Below, piece by piece: positions 12,656 through 25,150 of a stretch of 64,000 nucleotides of DNA. Source of the DNA: Paralvinella palmiformis (taxonomy: Eukaryota; Annelida; Polychaeta; Terebellida; Alvinellidae); the NCBI GenBank assembly GCA_025642065.1, contig JAODUP010000466.1:125001-189000 (forward strand), read 5' to 3'. Under the pieces are notes generated by a model. The model saw nothing but the letters and a program-made list of their open reading frames with translations. It searched no databases and was not told the origin of the DNA. Made by a program: the position numbers and the translations under genes. Positions within the stretch are counted from its first letter, which is position 1. Every line of letters begins with the position of its first letter.

Positions 12656-13101
12656 CCACAGTAATATTAGTGACAATACCATCAACAAAAACAACCTACG
12701 ATATCTCGTAAATAAGAAAGAATATATTCCCAAAATATAACTTTTTATAAAGAAATGGAATTCTCTGTTAAAAACCCCGAATACAGAATACATGCAATGG
12801 CCACTAAACGGTGTATATGTGATGATGATGGTGATGATGATGATGATGGTATGTCGACCATCAGTTATATATGATCTGATATCGTTTCTAATCAGTGAAA
12901 TCTGATAACAAGCACAAGAAGCTAATGACAGTATCTCCTTGGCTCTGTGTTAGTGATGATGGCGTTATACACAGGATGACGGTATAGAGTGATAAAAACT
13001 CTCAGTATATTGCATGGTGTGTGTGTGTGTGTGTGCCTCATTTTTTTATTATATTGGCTGATAATAGGCAGGACTTTCTCTGTTGCAATGGGGATGGAAT
13101 A

Positions 13102-13311
13102 CGTGAACATTTTTATGCATTTAGAACATCTATCATTGCTCTATCTCTGTACACACGCATACATACACACACACAATGTGATATTCTTCAGGAAGAAGAC
13201 TTAAAGCGTGAACATTTTTATGCATTTAGAACATCTATCATTGCTCTATCTCTGTACACACGCATACATACACACACACAATGTGATATTCTTCAGGAAG
13301 AAGACTTAAAG
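13102..13311 (+). repeat. Perfect tandem duplication, 2 x 105 bp
   Basis: Bases 13102-13206 are repeated without any difference that I can find at 13207-13311. Each unit starts CGTGAACATTTTTATGC, includes a CA-rich stretch (CATACATACACACACACA) and ends GAAGAAGACTTAAAG. Identity over 105 bases means a very recent event, or an assembly artefact. The unit length is a multiple of three, so an open frame runs through both units, but it looks non-coding. Confidence 0.9.
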
Positions 13312-14250
13312 CCATTGTGACACTTGTCGGTTCAGTTTTTGAGATACCTATTAGTCATCACAATAGGGACGCCACGTGAAGGGACATTAATTGTAATTAG
13401 GCAAACACGGGAGGGTCATTGTGGGGTCGGACTACAAAGTGGCCACGACTAGCTTACACTATCCGTGTATGTCTGCGTGTCTATTACAATAGGTCGCAAT
13501 TATGTCCCTATGTATGGACGCTTTATGAAGATGTTGGACAGACGGCTCTCTCGTAATTCATCGAACACATACACACGGCTCTGTGATAATTAAAAGCGAG
13601 TCGTACATTTTGATGCTTGACATTAATAAATCATCCATTGTTGATGGGATGTAATTGTTCCCGAAGTATTACAACCGCACCTGAGGCTCTCGGTCTGTCT
13701 GATTTTTGTCACCGAATAAGTATTGAAAGACGATCTGATGTGACCTAAGAAACCCGATGTGGGGTCACAAAAGATGGGCCTTTCCGTGTAGGTATGCTTT
13801 TATGTCGTACGGGCAACAGGTCTGATTACACAGGACGGTCTACAGTGTGGTTACAGTATGGGATCATTCGATCGACGTCATTTAGAACTGTTATATCGTC
13901 CAGAACGCTAATTGGCTGGCTGTCATTTGACTGGGTAATTATTTGTGACGTAAGCCTCACTCCCTTTGTGTTAGGTTGTGTATGATGAGCTTGCGGCTGT
14001 CGGGCGAGATATGCACCACGATCTGATGGCACTCGGTTTCTGTTTGTGGCCCATACTAAACACCCAATGACTATTATTATTTTTTTTAGGAGAAGCTGCA
14101 GCAATGGCAATTTAAAAGATAAAAATTGTCGACGTTTTTGTTGTCGTACATGAACGCTTTGCACTTTATTAACTGATTGATCATGTTTTCGTCACGTTTC
14201 TTTTATTTGTCGTGCGCACTCACTCACTCACTCACTCACTCACTCACTCA

Positions 14251-14320
14251 CTTTGGAGGTAGCTTGGCCCATTTAGCCTGCCACGTGCACAAAAGTGGCC
14301 GTAAAACAACAATCACACAA
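14251..14320 (+). mobile_element. SINE 3' fragment, copy 3
   Basis: A 5'-truncated piece carries the family's 3' end: CTTTGGAGGTAGCTTGGCCC, then TTTAGCCTGCCACGTGCAC, then AGTGGCCGTAAAACAACAA. It is preceded by a (CACT)n microsatellite at about 14217-14250 and followed by a CA-rich tail. It matches the same part of the copies at 1526 and 12475. Confidence 0.7.
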
Positions 14321-14786
14321 GCACGCGCACACACCCACACTTAGAGGGAGAGAGACTGATTTAAGTCGCTTCAAGAAGGTTGAGGTAAAAGGTATTACCA
14401 AGTTTGTCAGTTAGTAGTTATTTTGTTAGTAAATGCTGTTAGCAAATGGTTTTATTAACTACACCATTTAAAATCACTTTTATTAGTATATTATGCAAAA
14501 GTATATAAACAACTCCAGTGTAGTTTCCCTGACATACGATAGGTGGCAGCACAATCATGACAATGCTGCTGTTTGGTGCTGCCACCTGGAGAAAGCCAAT
14601 GTTAACACCCCAGGTTGTGAACGGAGTAGTGAAAAGTACCAAATATCTTTTGACAGGTTTATGAACGTAGTACATGGTTCACTGCGCGGCAGAAACAGTT
14701 CCTCTGTTGTTCATCTGAGTGCTAGTTTTATTTACCATCTAGTTCATCTGTATAATCTGTTAATGCTATTCTTCTGAGTCTGGCTT

Positions 14787-14970
14787 GGCGTGTCCGTGGC
14801 AAAATAGTTAGCGCGACTGGCGCAGACAAGCAGGTCCCGAGTTCAAAATCCCGGCTTGCCTACGTCTAAGGGATGGCTCATCTTTTATTTCGCTTCGGTT
14901 CATTACCAACTGAAACAGCTTGACCTGTCTCGTCTGGGATGTGTACAAACTTGGCCATAAAACGGGAAAA
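14787..14970 (+). mobile_element. tRNA-derived SINE, diverged copy 4
   Basis: The head contains TGGCAAAATAGTTAGCGCG (box A-like) and CCGAGTTCAAAATCCC (box B-like with one extra base). The body keeps CATCTTTTATTTCGCTTCGG and ends GTACAAACTTGGCCATAAAA, which parallels the GTGCACAAAAGTGGCCGTAAAA end of the other copies. Divergence across the body suggests an older copy or a related subfamily. Confidence 0.65.
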
Positions 14971-16794
14971 TTTACATTTCCCAAGCCTAGCCAATCACCC
15001 AGACTCGTTCTGGCGGAAAACAAACATTAGAGGACTGGAGCCATTTTAGGATTGAGGAAGCTTAAAGTTGGGACTTGAATGAAGCTCTAGGGATTGTTGA
15101 GCTTAAGTCAGTTGACTGTTCTAGATCTGGGACGATGTGTCATGTCGCTGGTACTATACTCGGGGGGGGTATGACCGCGTATCCCATCAGTGTGTCACGC
15201 TCTATGTCACGTCTTTATGTCACGACCACGTATCGTGTAGTAGCACTCATCTCGTGACACGTCTGCCTTTCGTCACTCATCACCAGAATTGAGTAACGCG
15301 ATCTTATGCGATAATCGTACGTCACTAATGTCCGACGCTGGACTGGACGGTCACCTTTTGCGACATTTGTATATACGGGCGAAGATGTCCGGATGAGGGG
15401 ATATCTCGCCCATCACGTTTGCCATGTTGGCTTGAGGGCCAGTACTAGACCCAGTTAATCTGATCCTAAAGTAATCTTAATACGTGTGTGTGTATGTGTG
15501 TATATATATATATATATGTGTGTGTGTGTATGTGTGTGTGTGTTTTCTGGGCGTCACATCATTCTACAGAAGGATCTAAACCATCTCACCCCCGCTCGTT
15601 TCCCATGGCACAGTCATAAAGCTACAACCCTGATTGAACGCCATCGAGATGGTATGCCACAAAGGTTCGTTACTACTGTGTGCCATTACTGCGTGCCACC
15701 TTATTTATTCAGGGCACCTGATAAATCACACTCCACCCCCACCCTAAATGCAGGCAACCTCTATACCAGTCCCCCCGTGTAGACAATAAATATCATCACG
15801 CCGTGTACCAGGACCCTGGCCATCAACTCTGACCCTCACAGCGCGCCCTCGTATATCTACATACCAACAATGTGCCACCCATACCAGCATATACCAGCAT
15901 CTTGTGCCAACGACGTCGCGTACTGCCGCCGCGTACCACCATTATGTACCATCGGTATATGTATCTCTCGGGGACAAAGAATCGATGTCCGTGACATTCC
16001 ACTTGACCAAGTTCCCGATAAGACGCCACCTACCGTCGGACTACAAGATAGCACCAGACGCCGGCTATTGGCATCGTTATTTGGCATCCATCAGCTCGAA
16101 GCCGTGCCGTCCGGAGCTCTCCGGAGCGTCCATATCCCGTCAGTTGTCCTCTCAATATGGCGGCTTCTTCGACCCGGAATGAGCCCCTGGCTCGTCCCCC
16201 GACTCGCCGACCTCCTTCCCGCCCGACCCCCGACCCCCAATCCCCTTCCCTCCCGCCGGCCGGTCGACCCAGCCGACGTCCTCTCGCCTAATTTCTCTCG
16301 TATATCCCTTCTGGGAGACCGTCAGGAAGAGGCGCGATGCCTTCCATCAGCCCCCATCTTCGGAGGCTAAGCGATGGCCAGCGGGGAGTTAAATATAAGA
16401 CAATCGGTGCCACGATGGATGACACCCGTGCCCTTGGCCCGCCGGTGTCACAGAGGTCTCCCGGCCACCGACAAGACAACTGGAAGAGCCGCCAGATCCG
16501 GAAGGGGACAGCCGACCGGCCACAGATGACGAGCCACGGCGAGCCATGTAATTTCACAGACCAGTGAACTGTCTCTAAAGTTTATCAAGTTGAATCCACG
16601 TGAAATATGACCGGCTCTCCCGTTCGGATCCCGTTACGTCTTATGGCGGCCGACATTACTCAGGGGGTGGAGGGCGGGGTGCACCCCGGGGTTAACCACG
16701 TCCTGCGGGTCACGGATGTCGGACGGCTCTTTGACCTCTACAGACGGAATGTTGGCCAGCTGTCCACTTCCATTTCACGTATCTTCACTTATGA

Positions 16795-16840
<46 letters not shown>

Positions 16841-16994
16841 GCTGTCTTTGGCCGCCAGTCTAAGATGATGATTCTCTTTTGGCGACGCAGCCGACTGGCG
16901 GCGGCTGATACAGGCACCAAAAGATGTTTTTACATACAGGCGTGCCTGCGCCCTCGCGCGTCTGCTCACGCGCGCACACGCGCACGAGTTTCTT

Positions 16995-17060
16995 CTTGGC
17001 CTAACTATTAGCGTGGTTGACGCTCGATGTCTAGTATCCGGGTTCAAATTTCTCCACAAC
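16995..17060 (+). mobile_element. tRNA-like SINE head fragment
   Basis: TTGGCCTAACTATTAGCGTG resembles the box-A segment of the copy at 14787. CCGGGTTCAAATTTC, about 30 nt later, fits box B. A (CA)n run follows immediately, so the body is missing or was replaced by microsatellite growth. Confidence 0.5.
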
Positions 17061-17821
17061 AGACACACACACACACACACACGAAATGTTAATGTAACAA
17101 ATTATTAGAACGCTGACCTTCATTATTATTAATAATTAAAACATTTAGGTAAAGCGAAAAAATAATATATTTTAGTTTCCGAAGAATACACATCACATCA
17201 CGCCCACGCACCTTCATCTTGATGACCCTCGACGAAGTACACCAATAACTAAAGACAAGAGTTCCGCCCACCGTTTCCCCCCCCCCCCTTCCGTTCCTCC
17301 CCCAATATATACCGAACGATTGCTTGAGCCCCAGCGCCGTAGTGAATTCAGTCCGATAACTGATTATAGATTTTTTGACTGATAAACTAACAAACATCTT
17401 TTGTCAGGATCCGACAGCGAGTCACTCGGCAGCGCATGAAATGATCCAGTTTGGTGAAGTAGCTAGCATTATTCCGGCCCATCTCTCGGAGCTTCCGGCA
17501 GCCCGCGCTCCGGACGTCGGACTTGTCGCCACTGTTTACCTTCGATAGCTGCCCTATATGTGGCAGTTCTGATGAAGACGGATCTTATACTGGATGCTAG
17601 TTAGATCCAGACTGATCCTTTCCCCGCCGACCGTTCTCGATTTGGTCAGGGACGTTCCTTCGCTATCTTAAGTTGCTATGTTAAGTTGCTATCTTAAGTT
17701 GCTATCTAAGCTGTTATCTGAACCGGCAGGCTCCCGCCAATAGATACAGAGAAAGGGAATATCATTTTAAGAAAAGTTATCAGCTTTTTAGAAGCGGAGA
17801 TGGAATTCTTCCGATATGAGT

Positions 17822-17956
<135 letters not shown>

Positions 17957-18095
17957 ATCAGCATAATCCTTAAGTAGCTTTTATGAGGTAGATTTGCAAA
18001 ATATGATCTTCTTCATATGAAATATGATGATGATTACGATTATTATTATTATTTGTTGTTATTATTAACATATGTTATTAATTGTAATATTTGGA

Positions 18096-18096
<1 letters not shown>

Positions 18097-18150
<54 letters not shown>

Positions 18151-18300
18151 ATTTATCTTATTAGTAGTAGTAGTAGTTGTTGTTGTAACAGTAGAAAGTT
18201 TTATGGTTGGCGAAATAGTAGTAGTAGTAGTAGTATAGTAGTAGTAGTAATGGTAGTGTAGTAAGTAATAGTAGTAGTAGTATAGTAGTAGTAATGGTGG
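18097..18300. repeat. (AT)n followed by (AGT)n arrays
   Basis: An (AT)n run at about 18097-18150 is followed by trinucleotide AGT arrays with small interruptions to about 18300. A further ACT/AGT patch, close to an inverted repeat, lies at about 18417-18446. Frames across this region encode Tyr or Val runs and are not genes. Confidence 0.9.
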
Positions 18301-19902
18301 TAGTAGAACATGAAAATAAAAACATACAGTATATATATTGTGATTGACACGGAACACATTTGACATGGTAAATTCATTACTGGTAGTTAACTATTAGTAG
18401 TATGTTGTAGAAGCGTTACTACTACTACTACTACTAGTAGTAGTATCACTTGACGGAAGAACATGAAACGGGATCATTTCCTACAAGACGCACCTTGCCA
18501 CAATTTAGTTCTGGATATCGGCTCTCCCTCCAGAGCCTATAGCAACGAAGTGGAAACGCTTAAGCAATTTCTCGCCGATCGACTACGGACGGGTGTTGGG
18601 CTTTGAAGCGGCCTCGCCGACTGTCCGTTACCAATTTGATTTAGGAATCAAAAGATGATCCGGGGTGGCTTCTATTATCGATCCGGCTTTGATGGGGAGG
18701 GGCCGTGGATCTGGGGGAACGCTTGGTCGACAGATGATGGAACTATTGCCGATCTGGCGTCGACGTAAACAAAACGGCCCCGAGGCTAGTTCGTTAGCTC
18801 GGGTCTCGAACTTTGTTCAAAGTCCCGAGAGAGGGAGAGAGAGAGAGACTTAGGTATTGGCGGCGCCTTTTAGAATGCGATTTGCCAAAATTGCTCTCAG
18901 ATTGCGGCGCTAATGGTCCCCGAAATGTCAACCGTCGTACCACCGGGATCCGAGCGCCTCTACCGCCGTCGGGATCACATGTGCAGCCACTCCCGGCCCC
19001 GTCTGGATCCGAACATTACCAGATGATTTTCGGCAGGATTTACCGTTCTCGACGTCGGCCGTCGCTCGCGTGATACACGAGGCGACTTCAAATGTTCGGC
19101 TCTCGGTCGGGGAGGGCCCACAACTCGGCGGGACGTCGGCTGAAATCGAGTAGACGTAGATAGTGGGGGCGTTCTGGAGACGGGACGGGATGCCCCGGGA
19201 ACACGAATTGGAAAAACTGCCGGAAAAAACGCGAGATTTCCAGTATACTGTCTCATATAACGCCGAGTGTTTCTGTTATAGGAGTTGGCCCTAAACTATC
19301 TCTCTCGTTCTCCGATAAAGTTTTCCCCTTCGGAAACTATCTCTCTCATTGATTTTCTGTGTGTGTGTGTGTGTGTATGTGTGCGTGTGTGTCAAAGTTT
19401 ATCTCTCTCTGAGTTGCTAACACATCCTCCCCCACTCCACTCTCTCTCTCTCTCAGCTCACCCTCCCTCAAATCCAATCCAGAATGTTCCCCGTGTCGGA
19501 TTAGCTTTCCGTTAGCAGTTAGCCACTGACCCAGTGGGCATATTGCTACAAGTTTATTTGGATTGCGCATAAAAATCGCTACACGTGTTGTGGATTCGAG
19601 TTACTCGGGCCAGGTAAACGAAGATGGTTGCCGCTAATTGGTAAATAAATAACCGTGCTCGTCATCCGCTGACTGCCTCTGTGTCACGTGGCCGAGATAA
19701 GGTAGCGCGTTGTCTTGGACGAGCGATAACACGGGTACATCAGCCTGACCACCGATTACCAACTTCGTACGATGAATGTACGATCGGAATTCGGCGGATA
19801 TGCTGGCCCACAAATGTCGAAACCATTATCTGTCTTAATGAAGTTGAAACAGCGAAGCTGATTTGATAACTGTACAACACGAGGTAGCGGAAATAAATCG
19901 AT

Positions 19903-20243
19903 ACAGACAGACAGACTCACAGACAGACAGACAGACAGGTACACAGACAAAACACAATAGTTCTATGATTATATTAAATGAGCGAACAGACAGGTAGGCA
20001 GGCAAGCAAGCAGACAGACATATAAGCAGGCAGGCTGACACACAGACAGGCAGGCAGGCTTACAAACAGGCAGGTTCACAAATAGGCAGGCTGACACACA
20101 GACAGGCAGGCAGGCTTACAAACAGGCAGGCTCACAAATAGGCAGGTTCACATACAGACAGGCTCACAGACAGGCTCACAGACAGACAGACAGACAGACG
20201 GACGGACGGACGGACGGACGGACAGGATGGATGGATGGATATA
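19903..20243 (+). repeat. GACA/GGCA satellite with 56-bp higher-order unit
   Basis: Tetranucleotide GACA and GGCA repeats are interrupted by short unique stretches. A 56-bp unit starting GACAGGCAGGCAGGCTTACA occurs at 20045 and again at 20101 with few changes. The array ends in (CGGA)n and (GGAT)n. I see no coding content. Confidence 0.85.
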
Positions 20244-21528
20244 AATAAATAATTTAATAGTTCTGTGATTATATTTATAGTGAGTGAGTGGGTGAGTGAG
20301 TGAGCGAAAAAGAACGGAGGTGGGGGGGGATAAATATTCCTCTGTTCTAATCACCTATGTTGTCATGTTGAAGAGGGACCGATGCGGACCCCCATCTTCC
20401 CGGGTAATGGCACGTCGTCATGACAACAGCCGCTCCGGATGACTGATCCCGGTCGGTCGTTTTCGGCAAACTTCGTGAACCGAATGCGTCAATGGCGAGA
20501 TGTAGGAAAATTGCATTTGGTTGTTTTCCGTTCTCTCCCGTGACAAATGAGGTGTCTACATTCTGGTGATCACCTCGACCCTGCCAACTGATTTACTGAT
20601 ACTTTTCGCTCCCCCCCCCCCGTTAAATCGGTACCATTATCTCAAACTTGTGTATGTCTATGTGTATACATTTTGGCTCGTACGCATACGCACGCTAACG
20701 CACGCGCGTGCGCGCGCACACAAAACACACACATACACACACAGGGTCTAATTTTGGATCAAATACTTCAGCAAAGTTCTTGGCGGTTATTGTTTTAATT
20801 GTCATCTTGGGCGGTGAATTTAGTTAATTAATCAAATAAACATTACTTGGTCGTGCACAGACTCAACTTCATATCCCGAGATTATGGAGGTTAATCGTAA
20901 TATTGATGACGTCAGCGTCGGCTATATAGTACACTCAGCGGTCTTAGAACCGACCTCGAACCGGAAGTCGATCGGCACGTCACATGACCGCGGTGAGACC
21001 TGAATGATGATCCGTATAACAGTCGGTCGCACAGCCACCCACACACGGCGAGCCGAGTTCGGGATACGATGTTTATGTATGTTCTCCGCTTATCAAAAGA
21101 ACTGCGCCGACATTACCGACCGCTTTGATCATGTGCTAATATTTTGATAAGATCTCCTGTATCTAGCTGCTGGAAATCTATTCTCTATGCACGCTTAGGG
21201 AGTGAGTCTGGCGGCCCACAGGTGTAGTGTTACCTTGATTTACATGTAATTATACAACGGATTCTAAGCGTACCGGGCTCATTATAGACTGTTATATGTG
21301 CGTAAAATCTCTCGCTGCGGCTTTGTTGTTGGGGTTCCTTTCCGAGGAAGTCCTGGTGTTCGGTTCGCGAACGTTTCCACCGGCGAACGACGTGAACTGG
21401 ACGTATCGCCATTTTTCGGGATCATTAGTCGTCGCGCCCGGATCATATCCTGGCCATTAATCAGCCTTCCGGATTAAAGGGATTTCCGTTCGATGACCAA
21501 ACGACAGTAAGAATGGCCGATGCTGACT

Positions 21529-21673
21529 GTACACGTGGTCGGGCATGGTTAAAAGTCGTAAATGTTGCGCGGCCAACAGGCAGCTTAATGCCGATTTCGT
21601 CAAGCCACGTGACAAAGTGGACTGTATACGTGACCGAGGGACGAGCCATTTGACGGAGTACAAGCCACGTGAC
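21529..21673. promoter_or_regulatory. Cluster of ACGTG E-box-like sites
   Basis: ACGTG cores occur near 21533, at 21606-21613 (CACGTGAC), near 21628 and at 21666-21673 (CACGTGAC). The last two CACGTGAC copies sit in a 60-bp repeat that begins CAAGCCACGTGACA. CACGTGAC is the recognition form used by bHLH-ZIP factors such as USF and MITF/TFE. A regulatory role is inference only. Confidence 0.25.
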
Positions 21674-23635
21674 AGAGTACAAACCATCGAGGACATGAGC
21701 ATGTCGGGCCATAACAGCCGCTAAGTCCGGTCGAGTTTAGCTACTGATGTCACCCTGGGCTCTCATCGTGGCTTGCCCTCATGTCGCATTGGTTGCTCTT
21801 TGTCCACAGACCGTGCCACGATCTACAGCCCCTTAGCGTCGCCTAGCGGTGGCCGTACGACAGTTACGCGGGCATTACAGTCGTCTCTTCTCCTGTCAGA
21901 CGGCGCCCTCTGTCGGCCTGACCAATGACCAACCGGACTTTGATTTCTATTCTATTGCTGCGCATCGCTGGCCACCGTTTCGGCGAGCCGGTGCTATCCC
22001 GGCAGACCAGTGTTAGGAGATAGCTGGCCAGAGAGATATGACAAGATAAACCCATGTCTTCGCCCTTTGTCTTATCTCAGGCCAAACGGTAGGGAGGGGG
22101 GGGGGTCGCCCCTACTAATTTCGGCGGCCATTTTAAAGCAATTCGAGTAAACAAGGAGCCACTCCCGTACGGCCAGAGACTATTATAGCTTAAGTTTGGG
22201 ATCAGAATATTAACGTCCCTATATACTTCTCGCAGTTCGTATCGGAGAGCGACATACGATTGGCGATCGGTGTTTTAGTGATGGATCATCTTCGTTATTA
22301 TGACTGGCCTGAGAGTTTCCGGCGCGTCGGCCTGGTAACCGACACGAAATGATTACGTCATAACGAGAAGCGGTAAACATATCTGACGGCGCGGCGTGTT
22401 TCGGGATATTTCACTCGGCTCGGTTGATATATTTGGCCGTCTCTATTAATCCCAGTGACGTTTCAGCTCCCTGCCGATACAAAGACAGCACTCTATTAAC
22501 AACAGATTGGCGCCATCTAGAGTTTTTCCGGATGCGAGCGCCAACGGTGCCGGCCGATGCTCAGATCCAGATCGTACCAGGTGACGTGTCACCGCCCGAG
22601 ATCTCCGCGGCCGTCACGCGAACTATCCGGACTCGTCCAGATTTTCAATCATCCCGAGCGGCGAACCAGTTTGGCTGACGCGCATCGTGATTCATCCGGA
22701 GCGCCGGCGCCGCCATCTTCGGGATCGAGTTCCGGGGGAAAGGAGAGGTGGAGGAGGCAGCGCAATCCGGAACGGGCATCGTCGAAGTCGGCTGATCGGC
22801 CAACGAAAATTCGGCGAGCGTTCCCGATCCGAAATCGGCCGGCCGATGATTTAGAAGATCCCGCCTTCCAGCTGGCTGGAGCCCGTCATCTCGTTTAGGT
22901 CGCTCCTCCCCCTGTTCTGGGTCGGTCCTCGGTTACCAAACCGTCTGTGGTCGTCCAGCGGCGGCCCCTCAAGTAGAGAAGCTCGTCCTAATGGCCGGCC
23001 TCTCCCGTCAGCTTGTTGGCTTGCTGACGGTGGAAGGGGCCGAGATAGATAGAGAGAGAGAGGGGGGAGTGTCCAAAGAGCTATATCTCTCTTTCTCTGT
23101 GAATGTGTGTGTGTGTGTGTGCGCGCGTGTGTCTGTGTGAGTGTATATGTGTGTCACCTGTTACGGCCTACAACAGGTCTATCTAGGAGTCTAGTCCGGC
23201 CCTCTCTCTCCCTCTCTACGTCCCCGTCTAGGTATTGAGAGGCTCCATTCTCTGTGTCGAGTCGGCTCCGGTACGGATCACTAGCCCGGCACTGGATCAG
23301 AACGTCAGCACGTGATCCGTGAGCGCCGATAACGTACCGATAACGGAAGCGGTGTGTGTCTACAACGGAACGTCACCGGGAACTGGATCGCGACGAAATC
23401 CGAGCGTGGCCGCGGAGCGAGCGATCCGTAGATAGTCAGGCCATAATCGGGAACATCATCGGCTCACCATCATCATCAACTCATCATTAGTCATCTCTTT
23501 AATCGGAGTTGCGAAGCGGGGACGATAATTGACTCGATTTTTCACCTCGTTCGATCGCCGCCAGGGTGCGCATAAATCGGCGAAGCTCCGCGAGAAGGGT
23601 GAACGAGCTCGGCCCGGAGTTGTTACGACCCGGGC

Positions 23636-23695
23636 CACGTGACTTGCGTCGACGTCACTGAGCCGAGGGACGTTGACGTTTACGGATCACGTGAC
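23636..23695. promoter_or_regulatory. Paired CACGTGAC sites with CRE half-sites
   Basis: CACGTGAC occurs at 23636-23643 and 23688-23695. Between them are GACGTCAC and GTTGACGTTT, which contain CRE-type TGACG cores. The block is GC-rich and lies about 0.7 kb beyond the minus-strand candidate exon at 24157-24374 and 1.1 kb upstream of first exon B. It could serve as a promoter-proximal control element. Confidence 0.3.
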
Positions 23696-24156
23696 TCCGG
23701 CGCGGAGGCAGCACTGGGCGTGGGCTGGCCGGGCGTGTTGGCGAGTTTCTGCGAGGCCGGGCGTGTTTTGATCTTCAATAGACCGGCTCCGGTCTTTGTG
23801 CTGATATTCATATCGTCTTTCTCGGTTCTGCTCTCGTCTTCTCCGTCGGCGAAGAGCTCGATCGCAGAGCACTGATTCCCGTCGCCCGTTTGATGGATTG
23901 AACGACGTCGGAACCGACGACAGCGGCATCGGCCGGCCATTATTTTTCGTTGGCCGTCGGTCGCCCCCAGGTGGGGCGTTCTGCGGCGATCGCGTGGTCG
24001 CTCGGTCGGAAAGTGTCAACAACAAGCGGTGATTGGGTCGGGCGGCGGCGTCGTCCGTCGACTGTGACTTGGCCGAGAGGACGGGCTGAGAGAGTGACGG
24101 GCAAATAACAGGCTAGAGACGGAAAGGTCAAGTGGCTGGCAACGAATAAAACATAC

Positions 24157-24374
24157 GGCTTCGTCGATCTCGACGATATGTCTTCCTCATCAGCATCGTC
24201 ATCGTAGTAGTCGTGGTGTGGGAACTGAGAATTAGAGAAATGACTCGAGGGATCTAATTGAAACTCGCGCCTCATCGACGGCGACCGAGTCGAGTTGCCG
24301 CCGTCGCTCGAAGAGTCGGATTCGGCGAGCTTTTCTTTGTCGGCCCAGCTGCTGGGACATATGCTAGTCGTCAT
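24157..24374 (-). CDS. Hypothetical divergent first exon, acidic Ser-rich peptide
   Basis: On the minus strand an ATG at 24374-24372 (A at -3, in-frame TGA nine bases upstream) opens 72 codons. The peptide begins MTTSICPSSWADKEKL, continues with a Ser/Asp stretch (ESDSSSDGG), a basic SPSMRREF patch, and an acidic DYYDDDADEED run. A donor-like CC|GTATGT follows, with the exon ending at 24157 in phase 2. Beyond the donor the frame stays open but stops looking like protein. A consensus TATAAATA lies 62-69 bases upstream on the same strand. I do not recognise the protein. If real, it is the start of a gene running leftward inside the Pax intron from a promoter shared with first exon B. No downstream exon was identified. 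Confidence 0.38.
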
Positions 24375-24843
24375 CCTTCCTCATAAACCGACCGTCGCCC
24401 GTGAACCAGGGTCTGAGCGCGCATTAAAAGGCAATTATTTATAGAACAATAAAATCGGACGGGAGCCATTGCGCTGACAGATAGACTTGAAACGTTCTCC
24501 GTCGCTCCCCCACACCACCCCCTCCTCTGATTGTACAATATAGACTACCAGCGTTCGTTTTGGCGAGGAATTCAATTCGAATTATTTAATTATATCCTTG
24601 GAAAACGCCTACATCTGGCGCTGTTTGGGGGACTTGTTACGAATTACTGTTTAATGGACAACACCCCCCCCCGCCCTCATTTTGGTGGTCGTAGTTCGTT
24701 CCCCCTTTTGCCATCGTCGTTGTTCTGTAACAGTCGCCGACTTCGTACTTGGGCCGAATCGTAACCGCGCGTCTCCGGCCTAGACTCGGAGCGTCCCCGT
24801 CTATGCTGAGCGGGCGATTGGTACGAGTTCCGGTCCCGTTCGG
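24375..24843. promoter_or_regulatory. Possible bidirectional promoter between divergent exons
   Basis: This 469-bp gap separates the minus-strand ATG at 24374 from the Pax exon B ATG at 24844. On the minus strand TATAAATA occupies 24443-24436, at a distance that would put a start near 24410. On the + strand a GC-rich 5' UTR-like segment runs from about 24700. The TAG at 24781 is in frame with the exon B ATG. No start site is proven. Confidence 0.35.
24436..24443 (-). promoter_or_regulatory. TATA box (TATAAATA), minus strand
   Basis: TATAAATA read on the minus strand matches the core-promoter consensus. It lies 62 bases upstream of the candidate ATG at 24374, allowing a 5' UTR of about 30-40 bases. 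Confidence 0.4.
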
Positions 24844-25150
24844 ATGTCGTACGGCATGGAGATGATGTATTTGACGGACCCGTACGGCGCGTATCCGGGT
24901 GCCCAGTACGCCGCACCGCACCCGCACCCTCACTCGGATTACGCCCAAAACCCGTACAAGTGCGAGTACTCCCCGAAACCGGGCGCCGACTACCCACACC
25001 ACCCCCGGGCCTGCGCCTACGACGGGGGCATGGGCGCCGGCTACCACATGGGTCCGTCGCCCTATGGTTGTGGATACGATGACCTATCAGCCATTGCCAG
25101 GATGACTCCTTATGGAATGGCCTGTAAAGCCAAGAATGGCCGTGCTAAAG
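24844..25150 (+). CDS. Pax2/5/8: Pax2/5/8 candidate first coding exon B (Tyr/Pro/His-rich)
   Basis: The ATG at 24844, with an in-frame TAG at 24781, opens 102 codons plus one base and ends at the donor AAAG|GTAATG (25151). The phase-1 end joins the exon at 51593 as Ala-Lys-Gly-His-Gly-Gly-Val. The peptide starts MSYGMEMMYLTDPYG and is rich in Tyr, Pro, His, Ala and Gly (for example YAAPHPHPHSDY and PHHPRACAYDGG), ending near CKAKNGRAK. This disordered composition is usual for the N-terminus of a developmental transcription factor. The basic end next to the paired domain recalls the short N-terminal leader of vertebrate Pax2/5/8. The intron to the shared exon would be about 26.4 kb. A separate gene using the same donor is possible but less likely. 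Confidence 0.65.

Noticed and set aside
15870..16370. Frame of 166 residues in a GC-rich block
   Set aside because: No domain, a second overlapping frame, and no splice or promoter support. GC-rich DNA lacks stops by chance.
20045..20155. Possible CRISPR-like array of spaced repeats
   Set aside because: The repeats and the sequences between them are both repeated as a 56-bp satellite unit, and the genome is eukaryotic.
23639..24025. Overlapping frames on both strands rich in Arg/Ser/Pro
   Set aside because: Explained by GC-rich sequence. Only the 24157-24374 minus-strand part has promoter and donor support.
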